From: JAFLCM01 sp046154665
Lineage (GTDB): Bacteria > Planctomycetota > Phycisphaerae > Phycisphaerales > UBA1924
Direction of reading: 5' to 3'
Assembly: GCA_046154665.1 (NCBI GenBank)
Contig: JBJXFG010000023.1
Coordinates: 1-64,000 of the forward strand
DNA: 64,000 nucleotides
Below, one piece after another: positions 24,757-33,659 of this stretch; position 1 is the first letter of the stretch; every line of letters starts with the position of its first letter. The notes under the pieces were generated by a model that was given only the letters and a program-made list of their open reading frames with translations, ran no database searches and was not told the DNA's origin. A program made the position numbers and the translations under genes.

Positions 24757-25737
24757 CTATCTCTTACTCTCCGCAAACCTCTTGAACAGCGCCGAAACCG
24801 ACTTGTTCTCGTGGATGTGCCGGATCGCGTCGGCGAACAGCTTGCTCACGCACAGCGTCACCACCCGGTCGCGGATCGACGCCACACGCTGCTCGTGGGG
24901 GATCGTGTTCGTGACGATGATCCGGTCGATCGAGCTCTTCTTGATGCGCTCCACGGCGGGGCCGCAGAACACGCCGTGCGTCGCCGCCACCATCACCCGC
25001 TTGGCCCCCGCGTCTTTCAGCACGCGGGCCGCCTCGCAGATGGTCCCGGCGGTGCTCACCATGTCGTCGACCATCAGCACCGTCCGCCCCTTGACGTTGC
25101 CGACGATCTGCGACGCCTGCACCTCGCTGCCGCTGATCCGCTTCTTAAACGTGATCGCCAGATCGCCCCCGAGGATGTCGGCGTAGCCCGTGGCCACCTT
25201 CACGTTGCCCACGTCGGGCGAGACCACCACCAGGTCCGGCAGCTCGCCGCGGATTTCGTCGAGATAGTCGACAAACACCGGCGCCGCCGCGAGGTGGTCC
25301 ACCGGGAGATCGAAGAACCCCTGAATCTGCGCCGCGTGCAGGTCGAGCGCCACCACCCGGTTGAAGCCCGCCTGGGTGATGAGGTTCGCGACGAGCTTCG
25401 CCGTGATCGGGGTGCGCCCGCGTTCCTTGCGGTCCTGCCGCCCGTATCCGAAGTAAGGGATGACTGCCGTGACGCGCTTGGCGCTGCTGCGCCGCAGCGA
25501 ATCCGCGAAGATGAGCAGTTCCATCAGGTTGTCGTTGACGGGGTCGCATGTCGAGAGGACGACGAAGCAGTCGCGCCCGCGCACGTCTTCCTCGATGTGG
25601 ACGATGAGCTCGCCGTCGGGGAAGACTTCGGTGCGGGCCGTGCCCATGGGCAGGCCCAGGTGCCCGCAGGTGCGCTGGGTGAGGTCGATGAGGTTGCGAC
25701 CCGCGAAGACCTTGAGTTCGCCGCCGTTGTCCGTCAC
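24757..25737 (-). CDS. prs: Ribose-phosphate diphosphokinase (PRPP synthase)
   Basis: The 326-aa protein makes PRPP from ribose 5-phosphate and ATP. It shows FPDGELIVHIEEDVRG, PYFGYGRQDRKERGRTPITAK, the divalent-metal signature DLHAAQIQGFFDLPVDHL, the flexible catalytic loop KRISGSEVQ, and the PRPP-binding motif VDDMVSTAGTI. The start is a GTG at 25737 with GGGAGG 6 bases upstream. It overlaps the glmU-like stop codon by GTGA, so the two genes are translationally coupled. Confidence 0.96.
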   Translation of the reverse strand: MTDNGGELKVFAGRNLIDLTQRTCGHLGLPMGTARTEVFPDGELIVHIEEDVRGRDCFVVLSTCDPVNDNLMELLIFADSLRRSSAKRVTAVIPYFGYGRQDRKERGRTPITAKLVANLITQAGFNRVVALDLHAAQIQGFFDLPVDHLAAAPVFVDYLDEIRGELPDLVVVSPDVGNVKVATGYADILGGDLAITFKKRISGSEVQASQIVGNVKGRTVLMVDDMVSTAGTICEAARVLKDAGAKRVMVAATHGVFCGPAVERIKKSSIDRIIVTNTIPHEQRVASIRDRVVTLCVSKLFADAIRHIHENKSVSALFKRFAESKR

Positions 25738-26540
25738 GCGGCACCTCCCACTTTGGCCTTCTGCGAACCCGACAGACGCGAACGCAGAACCGCGTCCACC
25801 TCCGCCAACTGCTCCGGCGTGTTGATGCTCAACACGTCCTGCGGCGGCACCGCGTCGATCACTTCCACCCTCTTGCCGTTCGCCATCAGCAGCGTCGGCA
25901 CGTCCGTGATGTAGTACTCGCCCGAGCCTTCGTTGCGCTTCACGTTGGCGAGGCTGTCGAACAGTTCCCGCGTGCGGAAGCAGTAGTAGCTCGGGTTGAC
26001 CTCGCGCACCGCCTTCTGCGCCGGCGTGCAATGCTTCTCTTCGACGATACCCGCGAACCCGCCGCGATCATCCCGGATGATCCGTCCGTAGCCAGACGGA
26101 TCGGCGATCACACTGGTCGCCAATGTCGCCGAAGCACCCGTCGAGTGGTGACGCTCAAGCAAAGCCCTCAGCGTGTCCGCGCGGATCAGGGGCCCATCCC
26201 CGGCCAAAACAAACGTGTCCCCCTCCTCACTATCCCCCGCGCCCGCCGGGGGGAACAGCCCCTGGGCACACCGCACCGCGTGCCCCGTACCCAGTTGCTC
26301 CTCTTGCAGCGCATACTCCACCGTGACGCCCGGCGCTGCAAACGACGCCAGACATTGCTTCACCACATCGCGCTGGTACCCCACCACCACCACGATCCGC
26401 GAGCACCCCGCCTCGGCGCACGCCTTCGCCACCCAGTTCACCATGGGCAGGCCCGCCACCACATGCGCGACCTTCGGCAGGTCCGACCGCATCCGGGTCC
26501 CTTTCCCGGCAGCAAGGATGATGGCGGAGAGTGAACTCAT
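25734..26540 (-). CDS. GlmU-like nucleotidyltransferase domain protein (no acetyltransferase domain)
   Basis: The 268-aa protein matches the N-terminal uridyltransferase half of GlmU: LSAIILAAGKGTRMRSDLPKV, the Q-x5-GTGHAV motif and the catalytic metal site LAGDGPLI, with GSGEYYITDVP near the end. GlmU makes UDP-GlcNAc from GlcNAc 1-phosphate. The left-handed beta-helix acetyltransferase half (another 190 or so residues) is absent, so acetylation must be done elsewhere or the substrate differs. The ATG at 26540 begins MSSLSAI; the upstream ATG at 26558 is less likely. It is coupled to prs by a 4-base overlap. Confidence 0.85.
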   Translation of the reverse strand: MSSLSAIILAAGKGTRMRSDLPKVAHVVAGLPMVNWVAKACAEAGCSRIVVVVGYQRDVVKQCLASFAAPGVTVEYALQEEQLGTGHAVRCAQGLFPPAGAGDSEEGDTFVLAGDGPLIRADTLRALLERHHSTGASATLATSVIADPSGYGRIIRDDRGGFAGIVEEKHCTPAQKAVREVNPSYYCFRTRELFDSLANVKRNEGSGEYYITDVPTLLMANGKRVEVIDAVPPQDVLSINTPEQLAEVDAVLRSRLSGSQKAKVGGAA

Positions 26541-26572
26541 AGGGTGATCACGAACCAAATCTGCATCTCACC

Positions 26573-26593
26573 AGTGCCCAGTGCCTGGTGCCC
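26573..26593. repeat. 21-bp direct repeat, right copy
   Basis: Exact copy of the element at 24731-24751, lying between the glmU-like gene and tRNA-Gln. Confidence 0.7.
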
Positions 26594-26611
26594 GATGCCT
26601 ACCGACACAAA

Positions 26612-26682
26612 CAGGCCCGCATGGATTCGAACCATGTCAAAGTGAACCAAAATCACTTGTGCTACCGTTACACCACGGGCCT
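26612..26682 (-). tRNA. tRNA-Gln (anticodon TTG)
   Basis: On the minus strand the gene folds with acceptor arms AGGCCCG and CGGGCCT, a D arm GTGTAACGGTAGCAC, an anticodon stem AGTGA/TCACT with loop TTTTGGT (anticodon TTG, glutamine), a 4-base variable loop, and a T arm CATGG-TTCGAAT-CCATG. It is 71 nt long, and CCA is not encoded. Confidence 0.95.
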
Positions 26683-27262
26683 CCGTGGGAACGAATCAGC
26701 CCCGACCGGATGGTCCAGGGCGGGCTTCAGACATCCTCCGACCGTTCTGCCGGGCCCCGTCACGCGACGGAACGCCTTCAGAACCCAAACAAGCGAACCG
26801 AGCTGCGGTCCGCTGCCGGGCCAGCCAATCAAGGCCAGCTTCGGAAGGCGAAGCCGCGGCGAAACCCTCTCCGAGGCTCGGACCTGTCCATCAGCCGCGG
26901 CTGACAGGCCCCTGAACGTGCCTCATCTGCTTCCCTCTCAAAGAGAAAGAGGCAGATTCGTCACGCTCGGCCCCTCGGGGAAAGGGGGGAAGAAGCATAG
27001 CAGCCTCCGCCCGGTTTCTCAACCTCGCCACGATTTCGTTTGGGTTTCGTCAGCGGAAACCCCGCCACGGCGCTCCGCGCAGGCGGTAAGCACCAACATC
27101 GCACCTGGCTCGCACGCTGACCGCTCCCATGGGGCCAGCCACGCTGGTCCGCGGTTGACGGCGATAGATTTGAGACGCCGCGTGTGCAACTTCGTGCTAG
27201 CACCGCGGACTTCTCCTTTACTCGTGAAGCCTGCGCCCGACGGCGCCTTTCCGGAGCTCTTC
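26683..27262. other. 580-bp intergenic region without a recognised gene
   Basis: No open frame here has a credible start or protein-like composition. It contains a palindrome CAGCCGCGGCTG flanked by CCTGTC and GACAGG (about 26884-26910) and a hairpin with stem ATCTGC/GCAGAT at about 26928-26956. A strong ribosome site (GGAG at 27252-27255) near the right end serves the next gene. The tRNA-Gln promoter must be near the left end. A small RNA cannot be excluded. Confidence 0.5.
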
Positions 27263-28462
27263 ATGCTGATCCGCATCACCGCCGCCGCCCTGCTTTTCTT
27301 CGCCGCCCCCGCCTTCGCCATCGACGAGGAGCACTTCGTCAAAGCCAGCGCGATGATCACCAAAGCCTCAAACTGGCTTCGGTCGCAGCAGGACTCGGCG
27401 ACCGGCGGGTGGTCGGTCAATCCTCAGCCCGATTCGCCGCAGTTGCCCGCCATCACCGGGCTCGTGCTCAACGGGCTGCTCATGTCCCCCGGCGTCGACG
27501 CAACCGACCCGGCCGTGCGCCGCGGCGTCGAGTTCATCCTCAAGTACCGCCAGCCCGACGGCGGCATTTATGACCGCATCCTCCCTTCGTACAACACCGC
27601 GATCTGCCTGAGCGCGCTGGCCCGCGTCCGTGCGCCCGACGCCGCCGCCGCGATCGTGCCCGGCCGCGACTTCCTCACGTCGCTCCAGTGGTCCGAGGAC
27701 TCTCTCAACGACCGCAACCGCGAGACCGGCAAGGTCGAACGCATCCACCCGTTCTACGGCGGGGTCGGCTACGGCAACTCCAGCCGCCCCGACAACTCGA
27801 ACCTCGCCATGTTCCTGCAGGCGCTGCGCGATACGGGGCTGAACAAAGAAGACCCGGCGTTTGCACGGGCCGTGGTGTTCCTCGAGCGCACGCAGATGCT
27901 CGACAGCGTCAACGACATGCCGTACGCCGACGGGAGCACGCAGGGCGGGTTCATCTACGCCACGACGCCCGATGGCAAGCCGGAAAACCTCTCCGGGGGC
28001 GGCGTCGGCGAGAGCAAGGCGGGCACCATCGAGGAGACACTGAGCGACGGCACGAAAGCGTCGCGGCTGCGCTCCTACGGCAGCATGACCTACGCGGGCT
28101 TCAAGGGCTACGTCTACGCCGACCTGAAGCGCGACGACCCGCGCGTGAAGGCGGCCTACGACTGGCTCCGCCGCAACTACACGCTGAAGGAGAACCCCGG
28201 CATCGGGACCGACGGGCAGTACTACTACTACGTCACCTTCGCGCGGGCGCTGCGGGCCTGGGGGACGACGACGATCACAACGCTGTCCGCCGACGGTAAG
28301 CCGGCGGAAACCCGCGACTGGGCGAATGACCTGATTGCGCATCTGGAAACGATGCAAAACCAGGACGGCTCGTTCAAGAGCGTCGACGACCGGTGGATGG
28401 AGAACAACCCGGTGCTGATCACGGCGTATGCGCTGATCGCGCTGCAGGAGGCGGCGGAGTAG
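27263..28462 (+). CDS. Secreted prenyltransferase/squalene-cyclase-fold protein
   Basis: The ATG at 27263, 7 bases after GGAG, gives 399 aa with a signal peptide (LIRITAAALLFFAAPAFA). The mature chain is an alpha-alpha toroid of repeated helix pairs with QW-like motifs: WLRSQQDSATGGWSVNP, YRQPDGGIYD, then SMTYAGFKGYVYADL and MQNQDGSFKSVDDRWMENNP. This fold occurs in squalene-hopene cyclases and in many planctomycete exported proteins. The catalytic DxDD acid of true cyclases is not evident, so a terpene reaction is unlikely and a binding or structural role is more plausible. It precedes the PIN toxin gene by 28 bases. Confidence 0.8.
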   Translation: MLIRITAAALLFFAAPAFAIDEEHFVKASAMITKASNWLRSQQDSATGGWSVNPQPDSPQLPAITGLVLNGLLMSPGVDATDPAVRRGVEFILKYRQPDGGIYDRILPSYNTAICLSALARVRAPDAAAAIVPGRDFLTSLQWSEDSLNDRNRETGKVERIHPFYGGVGYGNSSRPDNSNLAMFLQALRDTGLNKEDPAFARAVVFLERTQMLDSVNDMPYADGSTQGGFIYATTPDGKPENLSGGGVGESKAGTIEETLSDGTKASRLRSYGSMTYAGFKGYVYADLKRDDPRVKAAYDWLRRNYTLKENPGIGTDGQYYYYVTFARALRAWGTTTITTLSADGKPAETRDWANDLIAHLETMQNQDGSFKSVDDRWMENNPVLITAYALIALQEAAE

Positions 28463-28490
28463 AGGGACGAGCCGGCGCGCGGAGGACCAC

Positions 28491-28967
28491 GTGAAAGCCC
28501 GATCGACCGTCTACATCGAGACGACCATCCCGAGCTATTACCACGAGACCCGTACAACGCCATGGGTGCGGGTGTGGCGCGCGCAGACGCGGCGGTGGTG
28601 GAGGTACGCGGGCCCTCAGTTCGAACTCGTCACGTCGGAGTATGTCGCCGCCGAACTCAAGCACGCCCCAGAGCACAAGCGCGCTGCTGCGGAACAACTG
28701 GTGCGCGGTCTCCCGTTCCTTGAAATCAACGATCGGATCGAGGCGTTGAGCCGCTACTACATCGATCAGTTGGTCATGCCGGATGACGGCGCTGGCGACG
28801 CGGGCCACCTGGCGGTCGCGAGCGCGTACGGCGTGGACTACCTGCTGACCTGGAACTGCCGGCATCTTGCCAACGCGAACAAGTTCCGGCACATCCAGGT
28901 GGTCAACGACCGGCTCGGACTGCACACGCCGATGATCGTCACCCCCCTACAGTTGATGCCGGAATGA
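28491..28967 (+). CDS. PIN-domain ribonuclease toxin (VapC-like)
   Basis: The 158-aa product starts MKARSTVYIETTIPSYY and contains FELVTSEYVAAELKH, DAGHLAVASAYGVDYLLTWNCRHLANANK, and a C-terminal TPMIVTPLQLM. These are the hallmarks of a PIN subfamily widespread in cyanobacteria and planctomycetes, with acidic residues in VYIETT, the EYVAAE helix, DAGHLA and WNCRHL. PIN toxins cleave RNA. The start is a GTG with GGAGG 5 bases upstream. It overlaps the next small gene by ATGA, supporting a toxin-antitoxin pair with the toxin gene first. Confidence 0.83.
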   Translation: MKARSTVYIETTIPSYYHETRTTPWVRVWRAQTRRWWRYAGPQFELVTSEYVAAELKHAPEHKRAAAEQLVRGLPFLEINDRIEALSRYYIDQLVMPDDGAGDAGHLAVASAYGVDYLLTWNCRHLANANKFRHIQVVNDRLGLHTPMIVTPLQLMPE

Positions 28968-29185
28968 AGAAGCGTCGCCGAACTCCGAGTTGCTTGCTCG
29001 ACCCTGTGGTCGAAGAGGTCCGTCGCGCTCGTGCCAAACTGTGGCGTGAGAACGACGACGACCCGGCTCGAGTCACCGAGGTCGCCCGCGAGGCCGCCCG
29101 CCGTCTGGGCATGAAGCCCGCGAAGGGATTCAAGCCCGCCCACATCTCGCTGCCAAAAATCCGTGCGAAGCGCTCCGCGGCGTGA
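28964..29185 (+). CDS. Putative antitoxin partner of the PIN toxin
   Basis: The 73-aa protein contains LLDPVVEEVRRARAKLW, closely resembling the DPIVEEVRRIR segment of small proteins encoded beside this PIN subfamily. It is very basic (KKRRRTP at the start and KIRAKRS at the end), consistent with DNA binding or with wrapping an acidic toxin site. The ATG overlaps the toxin stop codon by four bases. Antitoxin function is inferred from neighbourhood and family pattern. Confidence 0.7.
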   Translation: MKKRRRTPSCLLDPVVEEVRRARAKLWRENDDDPARVTEVAREAARRLGMKPAKGFKPAHISLPKIRAKRSAA

Positions 29186-29216
29186 ACACTGGGTGGCGCT
29201 GAGGCGTACCGCCCGC

Positions 29217-29453
29217 ATGCCCTACGTCAACGTCCGAATCACCAAAGACGGCGCCACGCGCGAACAGAAGGCCCAGATCATCGCCGAGATCACCGGCATG
29301 CTGCAGCGCGTTCTGAACAAACGCCCGGAGCACACCCACATCGTGATCGACGAGATCGACACCGACAACTGGGGCTTCGCCGGCGTAACCACGACCGAGT
29401 ACCAACGGCGAGCCAACGGGCCTTCCGCGGGCGGGGCCGCAACGAGCGCTTGA
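29217..29453 (+). CDS. 4-oxalocrotonate tautomerase family protein
   Basis: The 78-aa product starts MPYVNVRITKDGATREQKAQ, giving the N-terminal catalytic proline after Met removal. It keeps the family pattern AEITGMLQRVLNKRPEHTHIVIDEID and DNWGFAG. 4-OT enzymes are small hexameric tautomerases acting on 2-hydroxymuconate-like or other enol substrates; the physiological substrate here is unknown. The ATG at 29217 is set by the requirement for Pro at position 2. No ribosome site is apparent. Confidence 0.9.
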   Translation: MPYVNVRITKDGATREQKAQIIAEITGMLQRVLNKRPEHTHIVIDEIDTDNWGFAGVTTTEYQRRANGPSAGGAATSA

Positions 29454-29590
29454 CGGACTACGGATGCGGCCCGCGCCGTCCACGCCGACGATGAGCGGAG
29501 TCGGCGGAGCGAATCGTCGCGCTCACGGGGACGTTCGATCGCAAGCCCTGCCGGAGTCAGCCCTGCAGCGTGACGGCGTGAAGCGCACTT

Positions 29591-30322
29591 TCACTCCCAA
29601 GGCCACTTGAACCCGCCACCGCCTCCGCCCCCCCCGCTCGCGTCCGCCGTCTCGCTCCCCGCGCGGGAGCCCGGAGCCGGCAGGTTGGCGTCCTTCACTC
29701 GGGTGAAGCTCAGGCTCTCGGCCTGGCGTGTGGCCATGTTGATGCGTGAGTAGCGGGTCAGGCCGTCGCGCGTGGCGGCCACGAACAGCCAGCCGCCCTG
29801 CTTCTTCACCATCCCCTTGGTGTTGACAAGGCCCTTCCACACGCCGGTCTTGTCGACAAACACACGGCGCCACGGCGTCGAACCGCTCTGGGCACCGTCG
29901 GCGACGAAGGCCTCCGCGCCCGGGGTCACTTTCACTTCAATGTTCGCGTACGTCGACGCCGCGGGGTCGAGCCCGCCGAAGGTCATCGACGCGGTCTCGA
30001 AGGGCTGGTCGGTGGCGTCGGCGAGGTCCTTGTTCAGCCGCGCGACCTGATTGAAATCACGCAGCCCGGTGACCTCATACGCCAGGGGCTCGTCGCTGGT
30101 GCGCCGGTACAGCATGTTCCGAGATCGGAACACAGCCTCGACCTTCGGAGCCTGTCGGCGATCGAGCGACTCGAAGCGGAACGTCGTGGGCGCGTCCCAC
30201 CCGCCGGCCCGCGCAGAACTTGAGGGTGACGCGCCCTTGCCGCCGGAACTCGACGAGCAACCAGCGCCCACTCCGGCCACCAACACCAGAACGGCAAAAA
30301 CAGCGAAACCCACAGGCTTCAT
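29591..30322 (-). CDS. Lipoprotein of unknown function, 243 aa
   Basis: The ATG at 30322 (GAGG with 7-base spacing) gives a signal peptide with the hydrophobic core FAVFAVLVLVAG and VGAGC as lipobox, followed by Ser/Gly-rich sequence. The rest is a mixed alpha/beta domain with RNMLYRRTSDEPLAYEVTGLRDFNQVARLN and a W-rich strand WKGLVNTKGMVKKQGGWLFVA, ending in a long glycine run and FKWPWE. I do not recognise the domain. It is tandem with, but separated by 112 bases from, the Gfo/Idh-like gene. Confidence 0.72.
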   Translation of the reverse strand: MKPVGFAVFAVLVLVAGVGAGCSSSSGGKGASPSSSARAGGWDAPTTFRFESLDRRQAPKVEAVFRSRNMLYRRTSDEPLAYEVTGLRDFNQVARLNKDLADATDQPFETASMTFGGLDPAASTYANIEVKVTPGAEAFVADGAQSGSTPWRRVFVDKTGVWKGLVNTKGMVKKQGGWLFVAATRDGLTRYSRINMATRQAESLSFTRVKDANLPAPGSRAGSETADASGGGGGGGGFKWPWE

Positions 30323-30434
30323 GGCAATCCTCAGCACAAAGACACGGGAACCGATGCCCCACTGCTATCGGCAACTCGCGCCTTCTCGCCCCGGTTTTGC
30401 CCTCCGCATCTCCGCACCTCCGTCCCTTCCCCCC

Positions 30435-31607
30435 CTACCCCGGCACCCCCGCCATCCGCAGCAGCGTCGCCGGCGATTCGTTCTGCCCGGTCCGCGCGCT
30501 CAGCAGCGCCGCCTCCGCCGTGGCCAGCACCCCGGCCCAGTCGATCGGCTCGGCGGGCCCGCGACGGTCGAGTTCCATCCGCGCGTGCAGCCCGGCGATG
30601 GTCGCGGCGTCGCTGCCCGGCATCCCCAGGCTGACCCGCTCGCCCGGGCCGCCGGGGCCCCACAGACCGCCCGCCCGGGCCAGCGTGCCGAAGCGCTCCC
30701 GCGAGGCCGGCGCTTCGGCATCCAAGACCACGCCCGAGGGGTCGGTCACATGCACCGAGGCATCCGTGGCGTCGATCGTTCCGAGTTCGCCGACAATCCG
30801 CACGCGGCGTTCCCACGGTCCGGCACCGTCCGAAAGGGTGAGCGACGCCGCCACACCGCCGGGCATTCGCAGATTGGCGGTGAGGTCGCCGCGGAGCATC
30901 CGCAGTCGATCAGGCAACGCCAGGTGAACGCCCGTGCCAGCGGAACCCCGGGGCGTGACCGCCGCCGCATCGATGATCTCCGGCACGCCCCCGGCCCCGC
31001 CGGGCAACGACACGAGCGCGGCACACGCGTCAACCAGCCGCGCCGCCAGCGAGCCCTCGCCGGGGCCGCAGCGGAACGAGATCGCCACGCACCGCGGCTT
31101 GCCGATGACGCTGAGCACCTCGACCACCTGCGTGAAAAGCGCCGACCGGCACCACATCGGTGCTTGACGAACAATGCTGCCCCCGACGGTCCCCGCGCCG
31201 GCCGCTCCTCCACCCCCCGCGATCGAACTCGCGGCCCGGTCGAGCAGCGTCCCCGGCGAGGGCTCGAGCGTGACCACATCGATGCCGCGCGTGCGGCACG
31301 TCGACATCACCTGCGGATCATCCAGCGGCGCGACCGCACCGGGCCGATCGCCCTCTTCGGATACCGCCGAGAGCACCACGAAGATCCTTGCTTCGGTGGT
31401 GGCCAGGGTGTGGCGCAGATCCTGGATCGGGGCCTCGATGCCCAGCAGCGACGCCGCCTCGCGGGCCTTGTCAGAGCCGAGCACCGAACGAGGAAACCCC
31501 GCCGACGCGACGCGCCAACCACCCGACGCGGCCATCCGAACCGCGAACGCGGCCTGCATCGGCTCGAGCCACACGACAGCATCCGCGAGTCCGGAGGGGA
31601 CGGGCAT
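30435..31607 (-). CDS. Gfo/Idh/MocA-like protein (degenerate oxidoreductase)
   Basis: The 390-aa product has an N-terminal alpha/beta region with a residue order like Gfo/Idh/MocA oxidoreductases (ARIFVVLSAVSEEG, VMSTCRTRGIDVVTLEPSPG). Its C-terminal half resembles their alpha/beta domain (DLTANLRMPGGVAASLTLSDG, RVRIVGELGTIDATDASVHV). A canonical GxGxxG NAD motif is not evident, and the EKP motif appears as LEPSP. Enzymatic activity is therefore doubtful. The start is uncertain: the ATG at 31607 (MPVPSGLADAVVWL) is preferred over a much longer frame without signal or homology. Confidence 0.5.
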   Translation of the reverse strand: MPVPSGLADAVVWLEPMQAAFAVRMAASGGWRVASAGFPRSVLGSDKAREAASLLGIEAPIQDLRHTLATTEARIFVVLSAVSEEGDRPGAVAPLDDPQVMSTCRTRGIDVVTLEPSPGTLLDRAASSIAGGGGAAGAGTVGGSIVRQAPMWCRSALFTQVVEVLSVIGKPRCVAISFRCGPGEGSLAARLVDACAALVSLPGGAGGVPEIIDAAAVTPRGSAGTGVHLALPDRLRMLRGDLTANLRMPGGVAASLTLSDGAGPWERRVRIVGELGTIDATDASVHVTDPSGVVLDAEAPASRERFGTLARAGGLWGPGGPGERVSLGMPGSDAATIAGLHARMELDRRGPAEPIDWAGVLATAEAALLSARTGQNESPATLLRMAGVPG

Positions 31608-31732
31608 CACGGCGAACGATACACCGGCGTGGGCCGGGCGTCGTGCCACCGCCGGCTCCGCCCTGGGTGACAGCGGTGCCGGGCCGTCAAGTCTCCGCAC
31701 TTCGGCATGATCGAAAACACTGTCTTGATGCC

Positions 31733-33631
31733 TTACTTCGCCCGAGGCCGCAGCCACAGGCTGCGCCCGCGCAGCCCCTCGGGCACCACGTGGAACTCGA
31801 AAACCGTGTCGCCCAGCTCGCGCGACAGAACCTCCAGCGGGATTTCCTTCATCCACTCCGGCTGGTTCTTCTTGGCCTCTTCCATGGCTTCCTTCTTGTA
31901 CTGCTCGGCGTCGGGGTCGTCGCCGAACATGCCCGCCATCTGGGCCTCGACCATCTTGTCGGGGTTCTTGAACTGCCAGTCCATGTACTCGAAGCCCTGC
32001 TTCATGTCGGCCCAGCTGAAGGCCAGACCGGACGCCGCCACGCCGCGGACCGCTTCGGTGAACCGCGGCTCGCTGTTGAGGTTGGCCGCGTCAGGGTTGC
32101 CGGCGGAGCGCATGGCGTTTTCGACCAAAGCCGTCTGCCCGATGAAGACGTGCCCAAAGCCGACGCCGATGCTCATCTCGCCGATGCCCGGCAGCGGCAT
32201 GCCGCCGCCCAATGACCACACCTGGTTGCCCTGAAAATCGCGGCTCTGCAGGGGCAGCATGCCGCCGAGGTTTTGGAGGGCCTGGTTGATCTGGGCCACG
32301 TCCTTGCACGCGATCGCAAACAGCGCCTGGCTGCTGCTCGCCGAGAAGGGCTTGGTCACGCTCTGCACCATCCACACCTGCGGCCCGAGGTTGGAAAGGA
32401 TCGGACCGGCCACCAGCTGGGCCTGCTGGACGTTTTGCACCATCTCGTCGCCGATCTCGGGCGGGAGCGAGCGAGCGCCCTCGGTGAGGACATTGAGCAA
32501 CTCGGTGAACTTGAACTGCAGCAGCGTGATACCGGCGGCGTCGGCCCCCGCGAAGGCGGGCGCCGAGAACTTCTGGTCCGCCCCGCTGAACAGCGACATG
32601 ACGCCCTTCTTGTCCGGGCACAGGACGCTGTAGGTCTGCTCCATGACGCCGCCGGGCGTGTCAAAGCGCACGCCCGCGCCGATGCCCTTGACGCCGGTGA
32701 GGCCGAACGCCGTCATCAGCGTGGCCCTCGACGGTTCATCGGTCAGGCTCGGGTCCATGCCCTCGGGGTTCTTCTCGGCCTCGGCGGTGAGATTGCCCAG
32801 CAGAGTGAGCATCGGGCCGGGCAGGAACGTCACATACGCCTGCGGCTTGTCGAGTTGCTTGAGCACGCCCGCGAACTCGGCGCTGTCGCCGACCGTCGGG
32901 CCGGAGTCCTTGCCGCTCAGGCGGTCGATCGTCCGCTCCATCGTCTCGACGTCGGACGTGGCGAGCAGGTTGTTGCCCATGCGGGCGTAGACGATGGTGT
33001 TGGACTCGCGCATCATCTGCGCACCGCCGCCCATGCCGTCTTCGTCCATGCCTTCGAGGTCGATCTCTTCTTCACCCTCAGCGCCACCGCCGGCGGCGGC
33101 CCCGCCCTCCGCCTTGGGTTTCTGCACGATCTCGATCACCCACAGCTTCGCGCCGGCGTACTCGTCTTCCTTCAGCGTGATGTCCTTCTTCCGCTCGGCC
33201 TCGGCGATCGCCGTTTCGATCTGCTTGGCCGTGGCCTCGGCCTTGTCGCCCCAGTCGCCCAGGCTGATCAGACGGGGGTCGAGCTTGCGGTCCTTCTCGC
33301 TCCAGGTCATCCAGCCCGCGGCGCCCACCGGGCCCGACGGCGGCTCGAGCTCGTCGAGCTTGATGCCCGAGTCTTCGAGCGACTTGGCCATCTCGTCCAT
33401 TTCCTTCTTGAAGAACTTGGCGACGAAGTCCTGCGTCCGCTTGTCGTCCCACGCCTTGCGCAGGCCGGTCTTGTCAAACGCGGCCTTGGTGGCGGCAAAG
33501 TCGTCGACGCTCAAAATGAACGCCGCGTCCTTCGGTGCGACTTCGGCGATCGTCATCGGTGCCCCCACCGCAAGTGCGGCGAGCTGCAGAACCACGGCGG
33601 CGGGGAGGAAGGTCTTGGTGAGGTTGAGCAT
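31733..33631 (-). CDS. Secreted DUF3352-like protein, 632 aa
   Basis: The ATG at 33631 gives a signal peptide (LPAAVVLQLAALAVG) and a long acidic mature chain that begins APKDAAFILSVDDFAATKAAF. The pattern of a measured quantity per domain (GQVWSLGGGMPLPGIGEMSIGV, GFGHVFIGQTALVENAM, SSQALFAIACKDVAQINQAL) resembles planctomycete DUF3352-type secreted proteins. It contains a poorly conserved Gly/Glu-rich insert (GAAAGGGAEGEEEIDLEG). No enzyme motif is visible. There is no ribosome site; a C-rich tract precedes the ATG, as it does before two genes of the efflux locus. Confidence 0.68.
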   Translation of the reverse strand: MLNLTKTFLPAAVVLQLAALAVGAPMTIAEVAPKDAAFILSVDDFAATKAAFDKTGLRKAWDDKRTQDFVAKFFKKEMDEMAKSLEDSGIKLDELEPPSGPVGAAGWMTWSEKDRKLDPRLISLGDWGDKAEATAKQIETAIAEAERKKDITLKEDEYAGAKLWVIEIVQKPKAEGGAAAGGGAEGEEEIDLEGMDEDGMGGGAQMMRESNTIVYARMGNNLLATSDVETMERTIDRLSGKDSGPTVGDSAEFAGVLKQLDKPQAYVTFLPGPMLTLLGNLTAEAEKNPEGMDPSLTDEPSRATLMTAFGLTGVKGIGAGVRFDTPGGVMEQTYSVLCPDKKGVMSLFSGADQKFSAPAFAGADAAGITLLQFKFTELLNVLTEGARSLPPEIGDEMVQNVQQAQLVAGPILSNLGPQVWMVQSVTKPFSASSSQALFAIACKDVAQINQALQNLGGMLPLQSRDFQGNQVWSLGGGMPLPGIGEMSIGVGFGHVFIGQTALVENAMRSAGNPDAANLNSEPRFTEAVRGVAASGLAFSWADMKQGFEYMDWQFKNPDKMVEAQMAGMFGDDPDAEQYKKEAMEEAKKNQPEWMKEIPLEVLSRELGDTVFEFHVVPEGLRGRSLWLRPRAK

Positions 33632-33659
33632 GGGGAGTGGGAAGGAGGTGGGAGAAAAT

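Noticed and set aside
26683..27262. A riboswitch or RNase P/SRP RNA in the large gap
   Set aside because: No conserved core motif could be recognised; only two modest inverted repeats are visible.
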